DNA from: Pseudomonas baltica
GTDB lineage: Bacteria; Pseudomonadota; Gammaproteobacteria; Pseudomonadales; Pseudomonadaceae
NCBI RefSeq assembly: GCF_031880315.1
Contig: NZ_CP134771.1
Span: 682,001-746,000 of the forward strand
Reading direction: 5' to 3'
DNA length: 64,000 nucleotides
In this document: positions 46,663 to 56,800 of the stretch, in pieces
Position numbering within the stretch: position 1 is the first letter of the stretch
Layout: each line of letters starts with the position of its first letter
Made by a program: the position numbers and the translations under genes
Notes under the pieces: generated by a model
Database searches by the model: none
Seen by the model: the letters and a program-made list of their open reading frames with translations, nothing else
What the model was told of the DNA's origin: nothing

Positions 46663-48003
46663 ATGAACGAACAAACCCTGGGCCTGACCCTGGTCCAGAA
46701 GCGCTCACGCGTGCGTTACACCACCCTCACGATGTTGGTGATCGCCAGCGCCGTGGCCCTGGCAGACCGTGCCAACCTGTCCATTGCCGGCTCCGCGATG
46801 TCTGCGCAGCTGGGGATCACGCCGATCCAGCTGGGCTACCTGTTCTCGGCGTTTTCCTGGGCCTACGTGCTCGCGCAATTACCCGCCGGCTGGATGCTCG
46901 ATCGGTTCGGCGCCATCCGCGTGTACGGCATCGCCTTGTGCCTGTGGTCGGTGATCACCCTGGCCCAGGGGTTCATGGGGCTGGGGCCGGTGGGCTGGGT
47001 GGTCACGGGGCTGTTCGTCATGCGCTTCATCATGGGCCTGGTAGAGGCGCCGCTGTCACCGGGCAACAGCAGCATCACCGCCAGTTGGTTTCCGGTGGCG
47101 GAACGCGGCACCGCGACCTCGATCTACAACTCGGCCCAGTACATCGCCGTGCTGGTGTTCGTGCCGTGCATGGGCATCCTGGTGCACAAGGCCGGTTGGG
47201 AGTGGGTGTTCTGGGTCATGGGCGGGCTGGGTGTGCTGCTGGCGGTAGTGTGGGCCAGGACCATGCATAACCCGGTGCAGCATCCCGGTGTCAATGCACT
47301 GGAGCTGGAACACTTGCGTGATGGCGGCGCCAACGTCGACGGCGGTTCGGCCCGTCCCCAGGGAAGCAAACTGCGTCTCGCGGACCTCAAGCTGTTTTTG
47401 GGCAGCCGGCAAATGCTGGGGATCTACCTGGGCCAGTATTGCCTGGCGTCGATGCAGTATTTTTTCCTGACCTGGTTCCCCATTTACCTGGTCAAGGGCC
47501 GCGGCATGAACATCATCGATGTCGGCTTCGTCGCCATGCTCCCGGCCATCGCCGGGTTCATTGGCGGCATTCTCGGCGGGGTGATTTCCGATCGCCTGAC
47601 GCGCCATGGCTACAGCCTTTCAGTCGCACGCAAGGTGCCTTTCGTGACCGGCCTGCTGCTGTCCTCGAGCGTGTTGTTCTGCAACTTCGTCGACTCCACC
47701 TACGTGATCGTTGCGTTGATGACCCTGGCGCTGTTCGGCAAGGGCCTGGCAGCCGTAAATTTCGCCCTGGTCGCCGACACCGCGCCGCGCCACCTGGTAG
47801 GCCTGGCTGGTGGCCTGTTCAACCTGTTCGGCAGCCTCTCGGGCATCGTCACGCCCATTGTGATCGGCTACGCCTTGCAGGCCACCGGTTCGTTCACCGA
47901 GGCCCTGTGGTTCGTCGCGGCTCATGGCGTGATCGGGGCCGTTTCGTATCTATGCGTGGTCGGCAAGATTCGACCGCTGGAGGCGCCGCGCGATAACGTT
48001 TGA
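46663..48003 (+). CDS. MFS transporter (anion:cation symporter family), first of a tandem pair
   Basis: This 446-residue protein with 12 helices matches the ACS family, which includes the GudP/GarP aldarate carriers (ALADRANLSIAGSAMSAQLGI, then AYVLAQLPAGWMLDRFG and the WFPIYLVKGRGMNI loop). The second carrier, immediately downstream, is clearly a paralogue. In this operon it should import the acidic substrate. Confidence 0.92.
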   Translation: MNEQTLGLTLVQKRSRVRYTTLTMLVIASAVALADRANLSIAGSAMSAQLGITPIQLGYLFSAFSWAYVLAQLPAGWMLDRFGAIRVYGIALCLWSVITLAQGFMGLGPVGWVVTGLFVMRFIMGLVEAPLSPGNSSITASWFPVAERGTATSIYNSAQYIAVLVFVPCMGILVHKAGWEWVFWVMGGLGVLLAVVWARTMHNPVQHPGVNALELEHLRDGGANVDGGSARPQGSKLRLADLKLFLGSRQMLGIYLGQYCLASMQYFFLTWFPIYLVKGRGMNIIDVGFVAMLPAIAGFIGGILGGVISDRLTRHGYSLSVARKVPFVTGLLLSSSVLFCNFVDSTYVIVALMTLALFGKGLAAVNFALVADTAPRHLVGLAGGLFNLFGSLSGIVTPIVIGYALQATGSFTEALWFVAAHGVIGAVSYLCVVGKIRPLEAPRDNV

Positions 48004-48059
48004 AAGCGCTGTCCGATATCGTCCAAAAACAACAAGCCGATAGGCAACTGGAGATAGAC

Positions 48060-49430
48060 ATGCCCACGCTCCTGAAAGCGCAAGCCAACCATTCGGCCGT
48101 GATAACGGCGGCTCGAACCCATGTCCGTTACTACGTCCTCGCCCTCATTCTGCTCGCCACGGCCATCAACCTGGGGGATCGCGCCAACCTGTCCATCGCC
48201 GGCGACGCCCTGTCCCATGAACTCGGCCTGAATGCCGTGACCATGGGCTATCTGTTTTCGGCGTTCGCCTGGGCCTACGTGCTGGGGCAGCTCCCTGGCG
48301 GCTGGGTGCTCGATCGCTTCAATTCGGTGAAGGTGTATGGCGCCGCGTTGTTCATTTGGTCGTTTTTGACCTTCATGCAGGGCACCATCAGTTGGCTGCC
48401 GTCGAGCATGGTGGTGGCCGCGCTGTTCATCCTGCGTTTTTTGGTGGGGTTCGTCGAAGCACCGATCTATCCGGCCAACAACTACATCGTCGCCGCCTGG
48501 TTCCCGCTCAAGGAGCGCGGCTTTGCGACGGCAATCTTTTCATCCGCGCAATATGTGGCCATCGTGCTGTTCGTGCCGGTCATGGGCATGCTCAGCCATG
48601 CCCTGAGCTGGCATTACGTGTTCTGGTTCATGGGCTCGCTGGGGATGCTGCTGTCGTTGTTCTGGTTCTGGCAGATGCACAGCCCCGACAAACATCCTCG
48701 AGTCAATCCGGCGGAGCTTGAGTACCTGAAGGACAATGGCGCGCTGATCGACATCGAAAGCGCCAAGGGCAAGACCCCACCTCCCAAGCTGTCGGCCATC
48801 AGCGTGCTGTTCAACAACCGCATGATGCTGGGCATCTATATCGGTCAGTACTGCATCACCGGGTTGCAGTACTTCTTTATCACCTGGTTTCCCATCTACC
48901 TGGTCAAGGGCCGGGGCATGAACATCATGGAGGTGGGTTTCGTCGCGACCCTGCCGGCGATCTGCGGTTTTGCCGGGAGCATCCTGTGCGGCGTGCTCTC
49001 CGACCGTTTGCTCAAGCGTACCGGCTCGGTGACCCTCGCGCGCAAAGTGCCGTTCATCATCGGCATGGCATTGGCGACCGGCCTGGTGTTTTGCAATTTC
49101 ACCGATTCGATTTACGTGATCGTCGGGTTGATGTCCCTGGCCCTGTTCGGCAAAGGCCTGGCGCAGATCGGCCTGGCGGTGGTGGTCGATACCTCGCCAC
49201 CGCCCATCGTCGGCATGGCCACCGGGGTGTTCGGCATCGCTGGCAACATCGCCGGGATCATCACCCCCATCGTGATCGGCTACACGGTGCAAGCCACTGG
49301 ATCGTTCAGCATCGCGCTGTATTTCGTCGCGGCCCACGCCTTGATTGCCATGCTCGCCTACCTGTTGGTGGTCGGCCCTCTGCGCCGGCTTGAAATGCCT
49401 GCAAAACCTTTCGATGAATCCGGAGCCTGA
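48060..49430 (+). CDS. MFS transporter (ACS family), second of a tandem pair
   Basis: This 456-residue paralogue of the preceding gene shares long runs with it (GDRANLSIAGDALSHELGL, AYVLGQLPGGWVLDRF, WFPIYLVKGRGMNI). The ATG at 48060 follows GGAG by about six bases. The upstream TTG at 48000 would overlap the first carrier and is less likely. The stop overlaps the start of the Ldh2-type gene. Confidence 0.92.
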   Translation: MPTLLKAQANHSAVITAARTHVRYYVLALILLATAINLGDRANLSIAGDALSHELGLNAVTMGYLFSAFAWAYVLGQLPGGWVLDRFNSVKVYGAALFIWSFLTFMQGTISWLPSSMVVAALFILRFLVGFVEAPIYPANNYIVAAWFPLKERGFATAIFSSAQYVAIVLFVPVMGMLSHALSWHYVFWFMGSLGMLLSLFWFWQMHSPDKHPRVNPAELEYLKDNGALIDIESAKGKTPPPKLSAISVLFNNRMMLGIYIGQYCITGLQYFFITWFPIYLVKGRGMNIMEVGFVATLPAICGFAGSILCGVLSDRLLKRTGSVTLARKVPFIIGMALATGLVFCNFTDSIYVIVGLMSLALFGKGLAQIGLAVVVDTSPPPIVGMATGVFGIAGNIAGIITPIVIGYTVQATGSFSIALYFVAAHALIAMLAYLLVVGPLRRLEMPAKPFDESGA

Positions 49431-50497
49431 TGATGTCAGCCGAGCCAAAACGTTTTGATCCATCGGCCCTCGAGCGCTTTGCCTGCACCCTGCTGCAGCG
49501 CGCCGGCGTGCCCCAGGACCGCGCCCTGCCCATGGCGCAGCGCATGCTCGATGCCGACTTGCTGGGCCACCGCACCCATGGGCTGTGGTTCATGAGCGCG
49601 TATCTGGAACGCATCTGCGCCGGGCACATTCGCCCCGAGGCGCAGGTGCAGGTGCTCCACGACCGGCCGAGCGCGTTTGCCTGGCATGCCCAGCGCGCCC
49701 CCGGTGCCTGGGTGATGCAGCAGGCCAGCGCCGAACTGCTCCAGCGCGTGGCCAGCCAGGGCGTGGTCAGCGCCACCATCGCCGACTGCTCCCATATCGG
49801 CTGTCTGCAGGCCTATCTGCTGCCGCTGGTGCGGGAAAACTTGCTGGTCACCCTCAGCGCCACCAATCCGGGGGTGCGCTCGGTGGCGCCGTTTGGCGGC
49901 AGCGATCCGGTGCTCACCACCAATCCCGTGGCCTGGGGCATACCGACCCGAGGGGCACCGATCCTGATCGATCAATGCACCTCGGTGGCCAGCAACACCT
50001 TCTTCAAACGCTTCGCCGAGCAAGGCCAAAGACTCCCCGAAGCCTGGCTGCTCGACAACGACGGCCGGCCCACCGACGACCCGCAGGTGCTGCAGCACAC
50101 GCCACCGGGCAGCATTTTGCCGCTGGGTGGCCTGGAGCATGGCTACAAGGGTTTCGGCCTGGGCCTGATGGTCGAAGCGTTCAGCCTGGCACTGGGCGGC
50201 AGCGGTCGGCGCCAGGGTCCGGACATGTTTGGTCAGGGGGTGTTCATCCAGGTGATCGACCCCGACAGCTTCGCCGGGCGCGAGGCATTTCTGGATGAGA
50301 TGGACCACTTGGTCGCCCGATGCCGGGAGAGCCGTCTGCGTGCGGATTCCAAGGGTATTCGCTTGCCTGGCGAACGAGCACTGGCCGAGCGCGAGCGGCA
50401 GCTGGTGCACGGTATCGCGCTCGGTGATGAAGTGTTGTCGCGGCTGCAGCCTTGGGCCGAGCGATTGAATGTGACGATTCCTGGGCCACTGGGCTGA
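49430..50497 (+). CDS. Ldh2/malate dehydrogenase-like NAD(P) oxidoreductase
   Basis: This 355-residue protein belongs to the Ldh2 (YlbC/AllD/DlgD) family of 2-hydroxyacid or ureidoglycolate dehydrogenases (HRTHGLWFM, TTNPVAWGIPT, HGYKGFGLGLMVEAFS; catalytic His probably in DCSHIG). It probably oxidises or reduces an intermediate of the sugar-acid-like pathway. The start overlaps the preceding stop (TGATGATG); an alternative ATG lies at 49433. Confidence 0.88.
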   Translation: MMSAEPKRFDPSALERFACTLLQRAGVPQDRALPMAQRMLDADLLGHRTHGLWFMSAYLERICAGHIRPEAQVQVLHDRPSAFAWHAQRAPGAWVMQQASAELLQRVASQGVVSATIADCSHIGCLQAYLLPLVRENLLVTLSATNPGVRSVAPFGGSDPVLTTNPVAWGIPTRGAPILIDQCTSVASNTFFKRFAEQGQRLPEAWLLDNDGRPTDDPQVLQHTPPGSILPLGGLEHGYKGFGLGLMVEAFSLALGGSGRRQGPDMFGQGVFIQVIDPDSFAGREAFLDEMDHLVARCRESRLRADSKGIRLPGERALAERERQLVHGIALGDEVLSRLQPWAERLNVTIPGPLG

Positions 50498-50807
50498 GGT
50501 TGTTGGCCTGAATAGCGGCGCTTGGTAGGACGGTGATGCTGGTTGGGGGTGGTTCTGCTTTCGAGCCGCACAGGCCCGCAGCAAAGGACCACACCGATCC
50601 AGAAGCCCCTGACCCCCAGCCACCGATAGAACCACTATGTGCGCCACCGAACAGACAGCCGTCGCTGCCGGTATTCACACTCAGGGTGCGAAGCTCCGCT
50701 CACCCAGGCACGTACCGGTGCCGGCATCCCTGCTGCGCACCCCGCCGGGCTGTGCATTGCGCCAGCGCTGACGAGACTGCTGGCGCGAGTGTCAGACCTA
50801 GGATTTT
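50498..50807. other. Intergenic region before the giant synthase
   Basis: A 310-base gap with the second copy of the 30-base repeat (50563-50592). It should contain the promoter of the synthase gene, but no clear -35/-10 pair was read. No gene is seen. Confidence 0.5.
50563..50592. repeat. 30-base dispersed repeat, copy 2
   Basis: GAGCCGCACAGGCCCGCAGC followed by AAAGGACCAC; one mismatch from the copy at 43400-43429, in the same orientation. Confidence 0.75.
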
Positions 50808-53800
50808 ATGACAAGCATATGGGCGCCTGTCCGGTTGCTGCTGTCCCGGCTGACGACGTTGTACCGAACCGGCAACTACCCCCCGGTCAAATTCGCCTAC
50901 GAGCAGATCCTGCGCGCCGAGCTGTTCAATGCCGAGCAGATGGCCGATCACGGGATCGCCCTGGCCGGGCAACATCAGCTCAGCGCGCTGTCGGCACGGG
51001 ACTCGCTGCTGGGCCGACTGGACGACAACGAGCGGCTGCTCAACCGCAGTTGCAGTGCGCTGACCTTGGCGCAGCGCAGTAGCCGGCGCGTCACCCCCGC
51101 CGCCGAGTGGCTGCTGGACAACTACTTTCTGGTGGAAGAAAACATCCGCACCGCCAGGACGCACTTGCCTAAAGGCTACAGCCGCAAGCTGCCGCGCCTG
51201 ATCAATGGCCAGTCCAGTGGCCTGCCGCGGGTCTATGACATTGCCCTGGAGACTATTTCCCACGGCGACGGCCGCTTCGACGAGCAAAGCCTGCAGCGCT
51301 TTATCGTCGCCTATCAAACCGTCATGCCCCTGGCCCTCGGCGAACTCTGGGCGATCCCCATCATGCTGCGCCTGGCCTTGATCGAAAACCTGCGCCGGGT
51401 GGCGTCGCGGGTCATGGCCAACTGGGACGACCGCAACCTGGCCGATGACTGGGCCGAGCGCCTGATCGAGGTCTCCGAGCGCGACGTCAAAAGCGTGGTG
51501 CTCACCGTAGCCGACATGGCCCGCTCGGCACCGCCACTGACCGCCGCCTTCGTCGCCGAAGTCGCCCGCCGCCTGCAGGGGCAAAGCGCGGCCTTGGCAC
51601 TGGCGCTCAACTGGATCGAGCAGATGCTCGGCGAAAGCGGCTCGAGCATCGAACGCCAGGTACAGCTCGACGCGCAGCAGCAATCCGCCGATCAGGTGTC
51701 CATCAGCAACAGCATCGGCAGCCTGAGGCTGTTATCGGCGACCAACTGGCGTGACTTCGTCGAAGCCGTCAGCCATGTCGAGTACGCCCTGAACGACGAC
51801 CCCGCAGCGATCTACCCGGCCATGGACTTCGCCACCCGCGACAGCTATCGGCACATGATCGAGCGCCTCGCCCGGCGCAGTCGCCACTCGGAAATCCAGG
51901 TGGCGCAGCTGGCCGTCGCGCTGTGCGGCGAATACCCACCCCAGGTGCCCGCCGGGGCGCCCACCCAGCACATCGGCTACTTCTTGATTGGCGCGGGCAT
52001 CGCCGAACTCGAACGCAGACTCAACGCGCGGGTGCCCTTCCATGAGCGCTGGAAGCGCCTGCTGCAACGCTCGCCGCTGGCCTTCTACCTGGCTCCGGCA
52101 TCCGTGCTGACGGTGATCCTGGCCTTGCCATTGCTCGCCTCCGCAGGGCGCGATGGACTGTCTTACTTGGAGCTGCTGGGCCTCGCGGTGCCGTGCCTGG
52201 TGATGACCAGCCGGCTGGCGTTCAGCCTGATCAACTGGTGGGCGACCTTCAGCCTGGCGCCGGTGATGCTGCCGAAGATGGACTACAGCGACGGCATCCC
52301 CGACCAGGCCCGCACTCTGGTGGTGATCCCGACCCTGATCGCTTCGCGTCTTGATGTCGAAGAATTGGCCGAGGGCCTTGAAGTGCGGTTTCTGGCCAAC
52401 CGCGACGACAACCTGTTCTTCGCCCTGCTCACCGATTTTCTTGATGCCCCCGAGCAGACACAGCCGCAAGACGCCGCACTGCTCGAACAGGCCGCGCACG
52501 CCATCAACCTGCTCAACCGCCAATACGCCGATGGCTCGACTGATCGATTCTTCCTGCTGCATCGCTCGCGCCGCTGGAACCCCGGCGAAAACGTATGGAT
52601 GGGCCACGAGCGCAAACGCGGCAAGTTGAATGACCTGAACGAACTGTTGCGCGGCCAGGGCGCCGAGCGTTTCAGCACCATCGTCGGCGACATTCAGGCA
52701 CTGCAATCGGTGCGCTACGTGATCACCCTCGACACCGACACGCAACTGCCCCGGGACGTCGCACGCCAGTGCACCGGCGCCATGATGCACCCGTTGAATC
52801 GGCCGATCTTCGATGCCAGCCAGGCCACCATCATCGCCGGCTATGCGCTGCTGCAACCGCGGGTCGGCATCAGCCTGACCAGCACCCCACGCTCGCTGTA
52901 TTCGCGCCTGTTCGGCAACGGCGGCGGAGTCGATCCTTACACCCGGGCGGTCTCGGACATCTACCAGGACCTGTTCCAGCAAGGCTCCTTCATTGGTAAA
53001 GGCATCTACGACGTCGATGCCTTTACTCAAGCGCTCGAAGGCCGCCTGCCCGACAACCGCATCCTCAGCCATGACCTGATCGAAGGCAGTTATGCGCGCT
53101 CGGGCCTGTTGAGCGATGTCGAACTGTACGAGCAATATCCTTCGCACTACAGCGCCGACGTCAAACGCCGCCATCGCTGGATTCGCGGCGACTGGCAACT
53201 ACTGCCCTGGACCGTGCCGTGGACCCGCGACGTCAACGGCGAATGGGCGCGCAACCGGCTGGGCATCATGGCCCACTGGAAACTCTTCGACAATTTGCGC
53301 CGCAGCCTGGAGCCGCTGGCGTCGCTGGTGATCCTGGCCTGGGGCTGGTTCGCCAGTAGCGAGCCGCTGGCCTGGACGCTCACGGTGCTGGGCCTGTTGG
53401 TGGTGCAACCGCTGCTCAAGACCCTCACCGACGCCCTGCACCCGCCGGTCAAGGTGCCTTACTGGCACTACCTGCGCGACCTTTGCGCCAGCTTGCTGCA
53501 GGATCTGGCGCGCGTCGCCGCGACCCTCGCCTGGCTGCCTTTCGAGATGTACTACAGCAGTGATGCCATCGCCCGCTCGCTGTGGCGCATCACCTTCAGC
53601 CAGCGCCTGATGCTGCAGTGGCAGCCGTCGCGCGAGGTCGAGCGGCACTCGGAAAACCGCCTGGCCAGGCGTTACCGCGAAATGTGGATCGGGCCGTTGT
53701 TCGCCATGGTCGGGCTGATCGCGCTGGTCAATGAGCCGCTGACGCTGGTCATCGCCCTGCCCTTGCTGCTGTGCTGGGCGGCCGGGCCCTGGGTGGCGTG

Positions 53801-56800
53801 GCGGCTCAGTTCGGCGCCGCAGCACCAGCGGTTCGAGCCCTCGGTCGAGGTGCTGCGCTTTTTACGGGTGCTGAGCCGGCGCACCTGGGCGTTCTTCGAT
53901 GAATTCGTCGGCCCGCAGGATAACTGGTTGCCGCCGGACAACATCCAGGAAGAACCCAAGGCCAGTGTCGCCCACCGCACCTCGCCCACCAATATGGGCA
54001 TGGCGCTGGTCGCGCACCTGGCCGCCCACGACTTCGGCTACCTGAGCACGCAGCGGCTGGCCAGCCGGCTGTCGGCCTCCCTGAACAGCATGAACGCGCT
54101 GGAGCGCTACCAGCAGCACTTCTACAACTGGTACGACACGCAAACCTTGCAACCCCTGCGCCCGCATTACATCTCCACCGTCGACAGCGGCAACCTCGCC
54201 GGCCTGCTGCTGACCCTGCGCGCGGGGCTGCTACAGATGCCGGACGCGAGACTGTTCGGCCCGGCGATCCGCAGTGGCTTGCGCGATACCCTGGATACGC
54301 TGATCGAGAGCCGCGGGGCCGCCGAGTTCGGCGACCTGCGCCAACGCCTGGATGATCCCGACGGGTCGCTCGATATCGATGCCTTGCTGTCTCTGCTAAG
54401 GGACGCCCAGGCTGAAGTGTCAGCGTTCGGCGGCGAAGAGGCCGGTACAGACAATGATGCAACCTACTGGCGACACGCATTCAACGCCCAATGCCAAGAC
54501 TGGATCACCGAGCTCGAACGCTACCGCCTCCCCCCCTGCCTCCCCGGCCGCGTGCCCCCACAACACTCCCTGCGCGCCCTCGCCCAACTGCTTCAAGACG
54601 ACTGGCCCCGCGAGCACCACAGCCGCGTAGCCAGCGTACGCAGCAGCGCACTGAACGCCATCGAACAGCTCGACACACTCAGCGGCCTGGCCGGCGCCCT
54701 GGCGCACATGGACTTCGGGCTGCTCTACGACCGCAAGCGCGATCTGTTCTGCATCGGCTACACCACCGAAGAACGGCGCCTGGACACCGGCTACTACGAC
54801 TTGCTGGCCTCCGAGGTGCGCCTGACCAATTTCGTGGTCATCGCCCAGGGCCAGATCCCCCAGCGCGCGTGGTTCACCCTCGGCCGCCTGGCCGGCGACT
54901 GCGGCGGCGTGACGACATTGATGTCGTGGTCCGGCTCGATGTTCGAATACCTGATGCCGATCCTGGTGATGCCTAACTACGACGGCAGCCTGCTCGACCA
55001 GACCTGCCGCGCCGCCGTGGCCGTGCAGATCGAACACGGCAACCGCTTGGGCATTCCCTGGGGCGTGTCGGAGTCCGGCTACTACACCCTCGACGCCCAA
55101 TTCAATTACCAGTACCGGGCGTTCGGCGTCCAAGGCCTGGGCCTCAAGCGCGGGCTGGGCGATGACATCGTGGTCGCGCCTTACGCCAGTGCGCTGGCGT
55201 TGATGGTCGACAGCGCGGCAGCCAGCAGCAACCTGCAACGCCTGGCTCGCCAGGGCGCGATGGGCCGTTACGGGCTGTACGAAGCGGTCGATTACACCGA
55301 GGCACGGCTGCCACCCGGTCAGCCCTTCGCGCTGGTGCAGTCGTTCATGGCGCACCACCAGGGCATGAGCCTGCTGGCGCTGACCAGCGTGCTGCTCGAT
55401 CAGCCCATGCAGCGGCGCTTCGAATCCGATCCGGCGTTGCAGTCCGCCCTGCTCCTGCTGCAAGAGCGCGTGCCCAAGGCCTCTGCGCCCTACCTGCAAG
55501 CCGCGCAATCGCCGCCGCTGAGCGACGCCGAAGGTCAGGACACCCAACTGCGAATATTCAGCCACCCCGGCCACAAACGCCCTGCGGTGCAGCTGCTCTC
55601 CAACGGCCGCTATCACGTGCTGCTCAGCAGTGCCGGCGCAGGCTACAGCCGCCGCGACGATATCGCCATCAGCCGTTGGCACGAGGACATCACCCAGGAC
55701 AACTGGGGCACGTTCTGTTACTTGCGCGACGTCGCCACCGGCGCCTTTTGGTCTGCCGCCTTCCAGCCCACATTGCGCAAGACTGAGAGCCACGAGGCCA
55801 TATTCAGCAACGCCCGCGCGGAGTTTCGCACCCGGGAGCTGGATTTCGACTCGCACCTGGAAATCGTCGTATCGCCCGAAGACAACATCGAGCTTCGCCG
55901 CCTGCACGTCACCAACCGCGGGGCCGCAGCAAAGACGCTGGAGATCACCACCTACGCCGAAGTGGTGCTGGCCCCCGCGATGGCCGATGCCATGCATCCG
56001 GCGTTCAGCAAACTGTTCGTGCAGACTGAATTGCTGCCGGCCTTGCAAGCGATCATCTGCAGCCGTCGCCCGCGCGCCAGTGACGAGAGTCCGCCGTGGA
56101 TGTGCCATCTGCTCGCGGCCCATGGCGTCGATATCCAGGCGATTTCCTATGAAACCGACCGTGCTCGGTTCATCGGCCGCGGCCGCAATCTGGCCACGCC
56201 CGCCGCCCTGGATGCTGACTGCGAGCAGCTGTCCGGCGGCGCCGGGCCGGTGCTCGACCCGATCGTCGCGATCCGCTGCCGCATCACCCTGCAACCCGGC
56301 CAGCAGGCCACCATCGACTTGGTCACCGGGGTGGCGGACCACCGCGAAGAGTGCCTGGCGCTGATCAACAAGTACCGCGACCGGCACCTGGCCGATCGGG
56401 TCTTCGATTTGTCCTGGACCCACGGGCAGGTGTTGCTGCGCCAGCTCAACGTGTCCATGGCCGATGCACACCTGTTCGAACAGATGGCCTCGTCCCTTGT
56501 ATACGCCAACCCGGCGTTGCGCGCGGACAGCGCCGTGCTGATCGGCAACCGGCGCAACCAGCAGGGCCTGTGGGGGCAGTCGATTTCCGGCGACCTGCCG
56601 ATCGTGCTGTTGCAGATCCACAGCCTGGACAACATCGAGCTGGTGCAGACCATGATTCAGGCCCACGCCTATTGGCGCCAGAAGGGCCTGGTGGTCGACC
56701 TGCTGATCTGGAACGAAGACAAGGTCGGCTACCGCCAGCAGTTGCAGGACGCGATCATGGGGCTGGTGACCTCCGGCAGTGAAGCGGCGCTGGTGGATCG

